From Virgibacillus halodenitrificans JCM 12304 (GTDB taxonomy: Bacteria; Bacillota; Bacilli; Bacillales; Amphibacillaceae): a stretch of 42,326 nt of DNA. The DNA lies in NCBI RefSeq assembly GCF_001310895.1, contig NZ_BAZS01000034.1:1-42326 (forward strand). The letters run 5' to 3'. This document shows positions 1-8,935 of this stretch, piece after piece (position 1 is the stretch's first letter; each line of letters starts with the position of its first letter). The notes beneath the pieces are model-generated. The model had not been told where the DNA came from and ran no database searches. It saw only the letters and a list, made by a program, of their open reading frames with translations. A program made the translations under genes and the position numbers.

Positions 1-56
1 ACTTCCCCTCAAATATTTTACTGAGCTTTTCATCAATAAAGTTACGTCGCAGTTTC
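1..56. repeat. 3' end of a TIR-bounded repeat element (truncated by window start)
   Basis: The first 60 bases match 20777-20836, the right end of the complete element at 20420-20831, at about 58 of 60 positions. The segment ends with the terminal inverted repeat AGTTACGTCGCAGTTT at 40-55. The rest of the element lies outside the window. From 57 to the lactonase start near 286 I see no gene or convincing structure. Confidence 0.8.
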
Positions 57-285
57 CTCCAAATACGAAAATAGAATGTAGAAGTTACGTTTATGACGTG
101 GCATTACATATTAGAAAATTTTCCATTGCCGAGATGAGACAAGTAGTTTTGTTTAGTATTTATAATTGGTAGATAATGATATTTCTGAAAAGAATACCTG
201 GTCCCTAAACATACAAGATGCTGTCATTAGAAATCAATGCTATACTCAACAGAAGAATATCACTAATGAAAGGATGTCAATATAA

Positions 286-1321
286 TTGGGAAAAACAGTT
301 TTTGGTTATGCAGGTACATACACCCGTAAGACAAGTGAGTATTTACAGATTTTCACTGGATACAGAAACAGGTGAATTACGTGAAGTTGAACTCGCAGCT
401 AACGTGGGAAGTCCAACCTATTTAACGATAGATCCAGAGGAAAATAGGCTTTATTCCGTTGCACAAGATAATGAGATGGGCGGTGTACGCGGTTATGTGA
501 TTAATAGGGAAACAGGCAATTTAAATGAAATAAATGGACAGCTTGTGGAAGGAGCACCACCATGTCATGTGGATTTTGGTAAAGATGCCCTTGTCACAGG
601 TAATTACCATAAAGGTACAGTAGGATTACATGCTGTTAATGAAGCAGGAGAGCTGGAGCAAGGGGTGTTCAGAAAACATGAAGGAAGCGGTCCACATGAT
701 CGACAAGAAAAGCCACACGTCCATTTTACTGGTTATACACCGGAAGGTAACTATATTGTTGTTGCTGACCTTGGCACAGATGAATTGGTAACTTACCAGT
801 CGAGTGAAGAAGGGCTAGAGCATGTATCCACGTTGAAAGTGAACCCTGGAAGCGGCCCACGTCATCTCACCTTTCATCCAGACGGTAAGCATGCTTTTCT
901 ATTGACAGAGCTTAGCTCAGAGGTTCTTGTACTTGACTATGATTCAACCACAGGGACATTTTCAGTAAAGCAATCTATTAAAGCGATACCTGGTGACTTT
1001 AAAGGAACAAATGATGCAAGTGCCATTCATGTCACTACAGATGGTCAGTTTCTTTATACAGGGAACAGAGGACATAATAGTGTAGCAGTTTTTCAAATAG
1101 ATCCAAAAACAAAAGAGCTTTCACTTATCGAAATCGTTCCATCTGAAGGAGAATGGCCGCGCGATTTCGTTTTGAGTCCTTGTGAAAATTACCTCGTGGT
1201 GTCCAATCAGCATTCAGGAAATATTGTGCTATTTAAGAGAGATATACAAACAGGAAGATTAGAGAAGACTAATTCGCAAATTGATGTACCTGAAGTAGTG
1301 TGTGTAAAGTTTCTAGCTTAA
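286..1321 (+). CDS. Lactonase family protein (7-bladed beta-propeller, YkgB/6-phosphogluconolactonase type), N-terminal frame break
   Basis: The product resembles the lactonase_7-bladed beta-propeller family (Bacillus YkgB, E. coli Pgl), which hydrolyses sugar lactones such as 6-phosphogluconolactone in the cytoplasm. Family hallmarks visible are SPTYLTIDP, PCHVDFG, GSGPHDRQEKPHVH, GSGPRHLTFHP, GNRGHNS and EGEWPRDF, and the protein ends VVCVKFLA as the family does. The typical N-terminus (FGYAGTYTRKTSE) lies in another frame starting at TTG 286, preceded by AAAGGA. It would join the main frame as EGIYRF if GG were restored near 339 (GAGT to GAGGGT). Without that repair the open frame runs from 218 with an uncharacteristic first 40 residues. 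The exact lactone is unknown. Confidence 0.85.
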
Positions 1322-1324
1322 AAA

Positions 1325-1365
1325 AAAGACTGCATATGGAGCAATCCACATGCAGTCTTTCTTTT
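1325..1365. terminator. Bidirectional hairpin between lactonase and MFS genes
   Basis: AAAGACTGCAT (1325-1335) pairs with ATGCAGTCTTT (1350-1360), followed by a T-rich run on the plus strand and matched by an A-run before it. The two flanking genes converge here, so it probably stops both. Confidence 0.8.
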
Positions 1366-2629
1366 ACTTCCAGAGACCTTGATCTTCAAGTTTTTTCTTA
1401 CCATTAAAGGCAATAATAATAGCTATTATATTTACAATAAACATACCGATAATAGCATATAACACAGTAGTATAACTTCCAGTGAAATCATAAACGTATC
1501 CATATACAGGCAATGCTACGATAGAGGCTACTGCTAATCCTAACGAAGCAGTTGCATAAATCTGACTGTATTCCTTATTTCCGAATAATGCAGTAGTTAG
1601 TGTCGGAGCCAAGGTACCAATGGAAGAAGCCATAAATCCAAGGATAACAGCGGCAATACCGATGATTAATGTGCTTTCTGCAAAGAATAAGAACATGATC
1701 ACCGAAATGATTCCAAGTACCATAGCAAAAAGGGATGTGTTTTTTGCCCCTAGCTTATCACTAAGGAATCCTAATACCAATGCACCGACTAACACACCAA
1801 TCATGTAAATCCCCATGATATTACCTGCAAAAGTAACGCTGTACCCTTGGTTGGTAAGGTATGTTGGAATATGAATAGAGAAGCTGGCAATTGCTGTAAT
1901 AAGGAAGAAGAACACTGCCAATGCATAAAAAGCAGATGATTTCTTTGCTACAGCCATAGTTACTCCCTTATCTTCTATTTCTTCATTCGATGGGTTGCCT
2001 TCAGCACTAGTAGAAGCTGCACCATATGGAAGTAAACCTTTTTCCTTTGGTGAGTTTCTTAAGATTAATAAAATAATAGGTACTACCACTACAATAACTG
2101 CAAGACCAACATATATATATGCACTGCTCCAACCTTGATTAGCGATCAAACCACCAACAACTGGTTGGGCAATAGCACCTACTGCACCACCGGCAGCCCC
2201 CATAATACCAAGCGCAAGTCCATTACTCTTTTTAAACCACTGATTGATTAATACTGGGCCTGCAATAACAGTAATAAATACACCACCTACTGCTAATGGT
2301 ATGGATAAAATGTACCAGCCCCATACTGATCGCATCAAACCAAAGGCCGCAAAGGCACCAGCTTGAAGTATAATAGCGATAGTTAGTAGCATTCGAGTAT
2401 TATATTTCGCCATCATTTTACCACCAATAGGCAGGAAGATTAGTGTGACGATAGAGGAAATACTTAGATATAATGTTAAGCTTCCCATTCCTATATCCAA
2501 ATCTTTAGCTACCGGAGGCAGATACAATCCGGCTGAGTTGTTTAGTGCACCTTTACCTAAACCAACCATAACACAAAGACCAATTAGTATTAGCCATGCA
2601 TAATGAAATTTACTTTTTGACTTACTCAT
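1364..2629 (-). CDS. OFA-type MFS transporter (copy 1)
   Basis: This is a 12-TM major facilitator of the oxalate/formate-antiporter (OFA, YhjX-like) family, which moves small organic anions across the cytoplasmic membrane. Visible are FHYAWLILIGLC at TM1, NSAGLYLPPVAKDL, the TM4-5 stretch GPVLINQWFKKSNGLALGI and a soluble central loop rich in E and S near residues 200-230. I chose ATG at 2629 (MSKSKSKFHY) because AGGGG lies 5 nt upstream; a longer frame reaches 2686 but adds a non-family extension. It is roughly two-thirds identical to the protein encoded at 2906-4183, so the pair arose by tandem duplication. No catabolic gene for oxalate or formate is adjacent, so the substrate is open. Confidence 0.85.
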   Translation of the reverse strand: MSKSKSKFHYAWLILIGLCVMVGLGKGALNNSAGLYLPPVAKDLDIGMGSLTLYLSISSIVTLIFLPIGGKMMAKYNTRMLLTIAIILQAGAFAAFGLMRSVWGWYILSIPLAVGGVFITVIAGPVLINQWFKKSNGLALGIMGAAGGAVGAIAQPVVGGLIANQGWSSAYIYVGLAVIVVVVPIILLILRNSPKEKGLLPYGAASTSAEGNPSNEEIEDKGVTMAVAKKSSAFYALAVFFFLITAIASFSIHIPTYLTNQGYSVTFAGNIMGIYMIGVLVGALVLGFLSDKLGAKNTSLFAMVLGIISVIMFLFFAESTLIIGIAAVILGFMASSIGTLAPTLTTALFGNKEYSQIYATASLGLAVASIVALPVYGYVYDFTGSYTTVLYAIIGMFIVNIIAIIIAFNGKKKLEDQGLWK

Positions 2630-2729
2630 ATAAACCCCTGCTTTCTCTAAAATGAAAATCTTCTTCTCCACAATGCCCCGAACCAAATTTATTATTCTTA
2701 TCTATGAAAATAAACTGTGTAAGAAAATT

Positions 2730-2744
2730 ATTTATTATTGTTTA
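2730..2744 (-). promoter_or_regulatory. 15-nt box shared by the two OFA transporter leaders
   Basis: ATTTATTATTGTTTA occurs at 2730-2744, about 100 nt upstream of copy 1, and again at 4240-4254, about 57 nt upstream of copy 2. It may be a duplicated promoter or regulator site, or merely residual duplication homology. A 14-nt version also occurs at 10095-10108 before the AI-2E gene. Confidence 0.3.
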
Positions 2745-2867
2745 GGACTGTATAGTTTAACGGATTATATTTTAACATTAAACTATTTTGCTTCTCGATG
2801 ATATTAAAAAGTAGGCGCAATGTCAAGATATTTTAAGGACAATTGTCGAAATATGTCAATTAAAATT

Positions 2868-2894
2868 AAAAAAGCACAAAGATTTACTTTGTGC
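2868..2894 (-). terminator. Terminator of OFA transporter copy 2
   Basis: GCACAAAG (2874-2881) and CTTTGTGC (2887-2894) form an 8-bp stem. On the minus strand it is followed by a T-run (A-run at 2868-2873 on the plus strand), just after the stop of the gene at 2906. Confidence 0.85.
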
Positions 2895-2905
2895 CAAAAG
2901 TGCAG

Positions 2906-4183
2906 TTAGTTCCACAACCCAGCTTTCTTTAATTTTTCCGTACCTTTAAATGCAAATAGAATTAGTAATATATTGATTCCCATCATAGCAATTATTCCAA
3001 TTAAAACAGGGGTATAGCTTCCTAAAAAGTCAAAGATATAGCCATATAATGGTAGAGCAATAATGGATGCAACGGCTAATCCTAAAGACGCCGTAGAATA
3101 AATCTCACTATAATTCTTACTTCCAAATAAACTTGTAGTAAGCGCTGGGGCCATTGTACTAATGGCATTAGAAGCAACAAATCCAAATAGAATCACAGCG
3201 ATTGTTACTAATACAGCATTACCAGTAATAAAGGTTAAGATAGCGACAGCCACCATACCCAAAAGCATTGCAGAAATAGCTGTTTTCTTTGAACCGATTT
3301 TATCAACGAAAAAACCAATCGCTAGAGCACCAAACAGTACTCCAAGCATATAACCACCCATAACATTACCTGCAAAAGTCACACTATATCCCTGATTAAT
3401 AATATATGTTGGGATATGCACAGTAAAACTTGCAATTGATGTCACAAGAAAGAAGAAGATAGCAAGTGCATAAAAAGCAGAAGATTTTTTTGCGTCGGCC
3501 ATAGAAACTCCTGTTTCTGTTAATTCTTCTATAGGTGACCCCTCTTTATTTTCATTTGCTAAGACTTCTTTAGCACCATATGGAGAAATACCAATAGCTT
3601 GTGGTGATTTCCTGAATAATAGGACGATAACTGGTATGGAAATTATTATTACGGCCCCGCCTAAAGCGATATAAGCAAATCGCCACCCTTGGTCCGCTAT
3701 CATATTCCCTACGGCCGGTTGAGCAAGAGCGCCAAGAGCGCCCCCTGATGCACCTAGAATTCCTAGTGCCAGGCCATTTTTTTTCTTAAACCATTGATTG
3801 ATTAGCACTGGGCCCACAATTACAGTGGTAAAAACGCCACCAACTGCTAATGGGATTGCAAATATATACCAGCCCCATATGGAGCTCATGAAGCCAAATG
3901 CAACGAAAGCGCCTGCTTGAAGAAGAATCGCTGTGACTAAAACAGCTCTCGTATCATACTTTGCCATTAATTTTCCACCAATAGGTAGAAATACCATTGT
4001 AATAACAGCAGCCACACTTAAGTAAAGAGTCAGATTTCCCATACCTATATCCAGATCTTTGGCAACAGGGCTTAAATACAATCCGGCTGAACCATTAAGT
4101 GCTCCTTTACCTAATCCAACAACAATGCAGAGCCCAATTAATACCCACCAAGAATAATGAAACAAACCTTTCTTTTTCCCCAT
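2906..4183 (-). CDS. OFA-type MFS transporter (copy 2)
   Basis: This is the 425-residue paralogue of the downstream transporter at 1364-2629, sharing FHYSWWVLIGLC, GSAGLYLSPVAKDLDIGMG, MAKYDTR and GPVLINQWFKKKNGLALGI. Twelve hydrophobic segments are interrupted by a charged loop after TM6. The ATG at 4183 has GGGGG about 9 nt upstream. A terminator separates the two copies, so they are likely separate transcription units in the same direction. The OFA family exchanges carboxylates such as oxalate, formate or pyruvate. The two copies may differ in substrate or regulation, but nothing in the sequence decides this. Confidence 0.85.
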   Translation of the reverse strand: MGKKKGLFHYSWWVLIGLCIVVGLGKGALNGSAGLYLSPVAKDLDIGMGNLTLYLSVAAVITMVFLPIGGKLMAKYDTRAVLVTAILLQAGAFVAFGFMSSIWGWYIFAIPLAVGGVFTTVIVGPVLINQWFKKKNGLALGILGASGGALGALAQPAVGNMIADQGWRFAYIALGGAVIIISIPVIVLLFRKSPQAIGISPYGAKEVLANENKEGSPIEELTETGVSMADAKKSSAFYALAIFFFLVTSIASFTVHIPTYIINQGYSVTFAGNVMGGYMLGVLFGALAIGFFVDKIGSKKTAISAMLLGMVAVAILTFITGNAVLVTIAVILFGFVASNAISTMAPALTTSLFGSKNYSEIYSTASLGLAVASIIALPLYGYIFDFLGSYTPVLIGIIAMMGINILLILFAFKGTEKLKKAGLWN

Positions 4184-4426
4184 CTTTCTACCCCCGAAGT
4201 TCTTCTAATTATTTTTCTGAATTCCCTCAGCTACATGCTATTTATTATTGTTTAATGGATTGATGTAGCAGAATTAATTCCTTACGTCAAGAACTTCTAG
4301 ATCATACATAAATAATGACAGCCTGTCAATTTAAATTTGAGAATAAATGTAGAAATTTGTCAATCGGGAAATGTGAATTTTGTTATAAAAGTAGTGAGCA
4401 TTCTCTAACTATAAACCTAAATTTCC

Positions 4427-5256
4427 TTAATGAAACTCTACCGGCTTATCTCCTTTAGAAGGGTTTCGTTTAGATAGCAAAAACTGTTTTTGTTCATTAA
4501 AAAAAGATTTATAGGCTAGATGAAGGAAAATTAATACCGTAATAGATACAGTACCTGCCACACCAAGCATAACAGCAATTTGGTATTTCACTGCGGTAAC
4601 GGGTTGTTGACCTGCAATAATTTGCCCTGTCATCATGCCTGGAAGAAAGACAATTCCCATACCGACCATTGCGTTAATCGTCGGTAGCATAGCAGAATCA
4701 AATGCCTCGTTAATAATAGATTTAGCAGCTTGTTTTGGTGAAGCACCAAGCATCAAAGCACCTTCCACTTTATCCTTTTGATCTCGCATTCCATGAATTA
4801 AATTATTAACACCAAGAGCTACACCAGTCATTGTCTTTCCTATAATCATGCCACCAATAGGTATAAAAATTCGCGGATCATACCAAGGGTCTAATTGAAG
4901 AACTATTAGCATCATGTAGGTTAAACTAATACTAATACCAATCACCATAGCCAATGCTATCATTTTTTTTAAGGGAAGCTGAATGGTTGCTTTTGTACGC
5001 TGATAAACATTAAAAATAGCAAAGCCTAACATGAATAAAATAATTCCTACTGTAAGTAATGGGTGGGGATGATCAAAGATATAGATGAGGATATAGCCTA
5101 CAAGAATTAATTGCAATGTCATCCTTAGAGTTGAGATAATAATTAATTTTTTACGTGGAATTTTCTTTATATGTACAATTGCCAAGACGACGAGGATAAA
5201 TAAATAGCGGAAACAACCTGCCAAAAAACTAAGTCCATTGCCTCACTATTATTCAT
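4427..5256 (-). CDS. fetB: FetB-like ABC transporter permease (UPF0014), N-terminal frame break
   Basis: The protein belongs to the FetB/YbbM family, membrane partner of FetA, implicated in E. coli in iron export and oxidative-stress resistance. Recognisable segments are TLRMTLQLILVGYIL, IPIGGMIIGKTMTGV, LMLGASPKQAA and FLPGMMTGQIIAGQQP followed by AVKYQI, all typical of the family. The natural start is ATG at 5256, whose ATGA overlaps the fetA stop (translational coupling). It gives MNNSEAMDLVFWQVVSA, then must shift frame near 5206 to continue YLFILVVLAIV. One missing T (GCTAT instead of GCTTAT) explains this. The uninterrupted frame alone would begin at TTG 5224 with a wrong N-terminus. 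Confidence 0.8.
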
Positions 5257-5894
5257 ACTTTTTCTCCTTCCACATTGTAACTGTACATGTCCATTTTAAT
5301 TAACTTATCTGCATACTTCTTTGCTAAATCTTGATCATGGGTTACCATAATAAGCTGCTTATCATGATTCTTTGAAAAGTCGATTACCTTTCCTAATACA
5401 TGCTCAGCTGTTTTATCGTCTAGAGCAGAGGAGGGTTCATCAAGTAAATATACTTCAGCAGTATCCATTAACAATACCCTTCCAAGGGCTAAGCGTTGTT
5501 TCTCTCCTCCAGACAGTTCGCTTGCATTTATATATAGATCTTTGTCTAACTGCAGCATTTGTAGCATTTCCTGCAATTCTTTCTCTTGAGGACTTCTTTG
5601 GCCACAGAATTCATGGCCAATTACCAAATTATCATATATGGTTCCATCAAAAATAACCGGTGTTTGAGGTACCATTACGACTTTTTGGCGAAGCTTTATC
5701 GGATCTATATCAACCAATGATCTATCGTTATAATAAATGTTACCTTTTGATGGTGTATCAAGGTTATTCAGTAACCTGAGAAAGGTAGATTTTCCACTAC
5801 CACTCTGACCGACAATACCTGTCACTTGTTCTTCGATTTTTACATGGTTCATTCCGAAAATGGAGGCTACTTCTACGTCTACTATTTCAAACAA
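5253..5894 (-). CDS. fetA: FetA-like ABC transporter ATPase
   Basis: This is a short (213-residue) ABC ATPase with Walker A GQSGSGKST, Q-loop VPQTP, signature LSGGEKQRLALGRVLL, Walker B VYLLDEPSSALDD and H-loop MVTHD. Its size and its pairing with an UPF0014 permease fit FetA/YbbL, the nucleotide-binding half of a putative iron exporter. It starts at TTG 5894, supported by AAAGGAG 9 nt upstream, with no ATG near. Its stop overlaps the permease ATG. No metal-responsive operator was recognised upstream. Confidence 0.8.
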   Translation of the reverse strand: MFEIVDVEVASIFGMNHVKIEEQVTGIVGQSGSGKSTFLRLLNNLDTPSKGNIYYNDRSLVDIDPIKLRQKVVMVPQTPVIFDGTIYDNLVIGHEFCGQRSPQEKELQEMLQMLQLDKDLYINASELSGGEKQRLALGRVLLMDTAEVYLLDEPSSALDDKTAEHVLGKVIDFSKNHDKQLIMVTHDQDLAKKYADKLIKMDMYSYNVEGEKV

Positions 5895-6013
5895 GTTGCT
5901 TATCTCCTTTCAATTTTCACACAAAAACAGAATACATCTTATTCTATACCCCAAGGGTAGGATTTTAATCTTGTATTTAACAAACTGTTATGAGATGAAT
6001 GGAATGAATACAA

Positions 6014-6045
6014 TAAAAAAAGCTTGGCACGAATTCATGCCAAGT
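6014..6045 (-). terminator. Terminator of pdxK
   Basis: CTTGGCA (6023-6029) pairs with TGCCAAG (6038-6044). Reading the minus strand, the stem is followed by seven T residues, about 20 nt after the pdxK stop. Confidence 0.8.
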
Positions 6046-6064
6046 CTTTTATTCTACGCTTTTT

Positions 6065-6865
6065 TTATTGATTATAAGCACCGTGCTTAACAGGACCCAC
6101 ATATTCATTAAGCTTCCAACCATGTTTAATAGCTTCATACACAAAATCTTTTGCTGTCTCAACAGATTCTTTTACAGACTTTCCAAGTGCAAGATTAGAT
6201 GTAATAGCTGCTGCAAACGTACAGCCAGCTCCATGGTTGTAAAGGGTGTCAATTTTCTCATTTTCTAACCAACTGAAATCTTTCCCGTCATAAAAAAGGT
6301 CAATAGCTTTATCATGTTCCAAAGCTTTTCCACCTTTTATGACAACATTTTTCGCGCCTAGTTCATAAATTTTCACTGCAGCATCTTTCATTCCGTCCAT
6401 TGTTTTAATTGGACCTGTACGAGCTAATTGACCAGCTTCAAATAAGTTCGGAGTAATAATATCAGCACGAGGGAGAAGTAGCTCCCGCATTGCATCTGTG
6501 TTCTCCGGCTGTAATACCTCATCTTCCCCTTTACAAACCATAACGGGGTCAATTACCACATTTTCCAATTTATGTTCATCTATTTTCCTGGCGCCTAGCT
6601 CGATAATCTCTACAGATCCAAGCATCCCCGTTTTCATTGCATCTATGCCAACGGATAAGATCGTATTTAGTTGCTTTTCCACGATTTCTACATCAATTGG
6701 ATATACTCCATGGCTCCAATTGTTATCCGGGTCCATTGTTACAATAGAAGTCAAAGCGTTCATGCCGTAGACCCCGTGTTCCTGGAATGTTTTCAAGTCT
6801 GCTTGTATTCCTGCTCCACCACTAGAATCAGATCCAGCAAGTGTTAGTGTTTTTTTCATTGTCAT
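6065..6865 (-). CDS. pdxK: Pyridoxine/pyridoxal/pyridoxamine kinase (PdxK, ThiD-like)
   Basis: This ribokinase-superfamily kinase phosphorylates B6 vitamers (and possibly HMP) for PLP salvage in the cytoplasm. It begins LTLAGSDSSGGAGIQADLKTF, has MKTGML, DPVMVCKG and ITPNLFEAGQL, and carries the C-terminal GAGCTFAAAI motif whose Cys is a feature of the Bacillus ThiD-like PdxK group. The length of 266 residues fits that group. The start at ATG 6865 is fixed by AAGGGAGG 7 nt upstream. It is monocistronic, with its own terminator. PLP is the cofactor of the Tpa aminotransferase later in the window, but there is no sign of co-regulation. Confidence 0.9.
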   Translation of the reverse strand: MTMKKTLTLAGSDSSGGAGIQADLKTFQEHGVYGMNALTSIVTMDPDNNWSHGVYPIDVEIVEKQLNTILSVGIDAMKTGMLGSVEIIELGARKIDEHKLENVVIDPVMVCKGEDEVLQPENTDAMRELLLPRADIITPNLFEAGQLARTGPIKTMDGMKDAAVKIYELGAKNVVIKGGKALEHDKAIDLFYDGKDFSWLENEKIDTLYNHGAGCTFAAAITSNLALGKSVKESVETAKDFVYEAIKHGWKLNEYVGPVKHGAYNQ

Positions 6866-7104
6866 GTGAAAGCCTCCCTTAACAAGTAAGTATAATTCGT
6901 ACTATGTTAATAGGATATAATAAAAATAATGAGAAAAAAAGAAATACAGACTGAAATTTTTAGTTTACTTTTATATTCATTTCAAGGATAGTGAACACAT
7001 CCCTTTAAGTCCTTATACTGGCTTTAACATTTAATTAACAATAAATACGGAGGTACTGTGCATTAACGAAGGCTGATGTTCATAACGTACCTTAGCTATG
7101 TTAA

Positions 7105-8310
7105 TTAATTTTCTCCTGCAGCCTTGCGAGCTACATTTTGTTTTTTATTAGCTTTTGTATAATAAAAATTAAATAAAATAGCTGTTAAAATGACTAGAAC
7201 CGCACATATCAAATAAAGGTTTTTAAAGCCAAATCCTGCAACTACGGCTCCCCATATAAAAGAACCTAAAGCAATACCGGCGTCATATAGCATAAAAAAA
7301 GTAGCTGTTGCATGACCACTTCGGGCTACTGAGGCGGTCTGAATGGACATGGTTTGAAAACTTGGCAACAATGTACCGTAGCCCAACCCGATTAACCCAG
7401 CGGCAACTAATAGCAATAAGGCTGTTTGCGTGAAACTAAGCACGATAAGCCCAACTGCGAATATAAGAAGACAGGGGATAATAACAACCCGCGGGCCCTT
7501 TGTATCAAATGCCCTACCAAAAGAAGGTCTTGAAAGAATCATAACTACTGCAAAGACAAGAAAGAAGAAACTTGCGGCAGAAGCAAGTCCGAGGGAATCA
7601 GCGTATACAGAGATAAACGAAATAATACTTGCATAAGATAGTGATACAATGCTGCTAATTAATGCAATTGGTATCGCCTTTACTTCAATTAGTTGATGGA
7701 TGGAAAAATTTTTAGCAGGTTTAGTATCCATATTTTCAGTGCCTGGAGATACTTGAACAAGCATGGAACAAAACACACCTGTTACCATAATGATACTTAA
7801 AATGATAAAAACAGTTTTGAAGGACACAAACTGAAGTAAAGATAGACCGATAAAAGGACCTACTACTACTGCAAGGTTCATTGCCATAGCAAAATATCCA
7901 AGTCCTGCGCCTTTACGGGAAGCAGGAATTATATCAGCTGCAATAGCTCCTGTCGCGGTGGTTATTACCCCAAAAGATAATCCGTGAAAGAATCGGATAT
8001 ATAGTAACGGTGTAAGGCTGTCTACCCAGATGTATAGAAAAGTAGTAGCGGTAAAAATAGAAACACTTCCCACCAATCCTTTTTTCTTACCGACTTTGTC
8101 TAGTAGATTTGCTGAGAATGGCCGCACAATAATTGCGGCGATCAACATAACGGTAACAATCAGACCACCCTCAGCCTCTGAACCATCTAAATTATTAATA
8201 ACATAAATTGGTAGGGTAGTAAGTAGTAAATAAAACGCAATAAATACTAAAAATTGTGTTAGTGAAATACTTATAAAGCTTTTTGTCCAAATCTTAGGTT
8301 GGTTGTTCAT
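7105..8310 (-). CDS. MFS transporter (DHA1-type drug/metabolite efflux)
   Basis: This is a 401-residue, 12-TM major facilitator resembling Bacillus YwoG/YfkF-type exporters. It shows the loop-2 motif LLDKVGKKKG, the TM4 segment YIRFFHGLSFGVITTATGAI and the antiporter-type VVGPFIGLSLL in TM5. Its start overlaps the stop of the upstream MarR gene by ATGA, so it is translationally coupled and almost certainly regulated by it. The substrate is probably a xenobiotic or toxic metabolite that relieves MarR repression; its identity cannot be read from sequence. Confidence 0.85.
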   Translation of the reverse strand: MNNQPKIWTKSFISISLTQFLVFIAFYLLLTTLPIYVINNLDGSEAEGGLIVTVMLIAAIIVRPFSANLLDKVGKKKGLVGSVSIFTATTFLYIWVDSLTPLLYIRFFHGLSFGVITTATGAIAADIIPASRKGAGLGYFAMAMNLAVVVGPFIGLSLLQFVSFKTVFIILSIIMVTGVFCSMLVQVSPGTENMDTKPAKNFSIHQLIEVKAIPIALISSIVSLSYASIISFISVYADSLGLASAASFFFLVFAVVMILSRPSFGRAFDTKGPRVVIIPCLLIFAVGLIVLSFTQTALLLLVAAGLIGLGYGTLLPSFQTMSIQTASVARSGHATATFFMLYDAGIALGSFIWGAVVAGFGFKNLYLICAVLVILTAILFNFYYTKANKKQNVARKAAGEN

Positions 8311-8738
8311 TCTTTCGATGCTCCTGTGTTTGTCATTTTTTTTAATAAAAAGTAAAGTTGTTTCTTTTCCTGCTCTGATAATAAAGCAAGCATATCGTGA
8401 TCAAATTGATCCATTGTTTGGCGTAAAGCCGAATATTCGGTTCTAGCTTTTTCTGTTAATTCAATGACGCGTTCTCTTTTATCTTTACCAGGTTTTCGAA
8501 TTAGCCAGCCATTTTTCTCCATACGTGAAACGGTCCGTGTAATTGTGGGAGCTTCTGTATGAAGGTATTTCCAGATTTCAGTTTGAGTCATTGGCCCAAA
8601 ACGGTTAAGACAGAAAATAACAGACCATTGAGATGAATAAAGGTTATGTTCCTGTAGACGGTAATTCATTTCCTTATTTAAATGGCGATACCGCTGGTTA
8701 AATAAGTGGATAATTTCCCAATTATCTAAGCTGCTCAT
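8307..8738 (-). CDS. MarR family transcriptional regulator
   Basis: This 143-residue winged-helix protein has the recognition region MTQTEIWKYLHTEAPTITRTVSRMEKNGWL and the wing motif RKPGKDKRERVIELT, both classic MarR. MarR dimers repress and are released by small phenolic or oxidising ligands. AAGGAG sits 7 nt before ATG 8738. It is the first gene of a bicistronic operon with the efflux-type MFS gene, and a perfect palindrome at 8758-8769 lies between its ribosome binding site and the probable -10, consistent with autorepression. Confidence 0.9.
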   Translation of the reverse strand: MSSLDNWEIIHLFNQRYRHLNKEMNYRLQEHNLYSSQWSVIFCLNRFGPMTQTEIWKYLHTEAPTITRTVSRMEKNGWLIRKPGKDKRERVIELTEKARTEYSALRQTMDQFDHDMLALLSEQEKKQLYFLLKKMTNTGASKE

Positions 8739-8757
8739 ATTTACACTCCTTAATTAC

Positions 8758-8769
8758 TTACCTAGGTAA
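8758..8769. promoter_or_regulatory. Candidate MarR operator
   Basis: TTACCTAGGTAA is a perfect 12-bp palindrome 20 nt upstream of the marR start and about 22 nt downstream of a possible -10 (TATGAT on the minus strand, about 8791-8796). Binding here would block transcription of the marR-MFS operon. The assignment is from position and symmetry only. Confidence 0.55.
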
Positions 8770-8861
8770 ATAAGTGATTTAACTATCCTATCATACTAGC
8801 TTATTTATTTCTATAGTTTTATTACAAAGGTTGATAACAAAGTAGTGTTTATAAAAATTAA

Positions 8862-8910
8862 AAAAGTCGATTCCATTCGAACATACAAAATTCGAATGAA
8901 ATCGACTTTT
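8862..8910 (-). terminator. Terminator of the AI-2E family gene
   Basis: A long stem of AAAAGTCGATTCCATTCGAA (8862-8881) with TTCGAATGAAATCGACTTTT (8891-8910) has one internal mismatch patch and a 9-nt loop. It is T-flanked on both strands and lies just after the stop at 8936. Confidence 0.85.
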
Positions 8911-8935
8911 ACACTTACACAGCACCTATTAGGCG

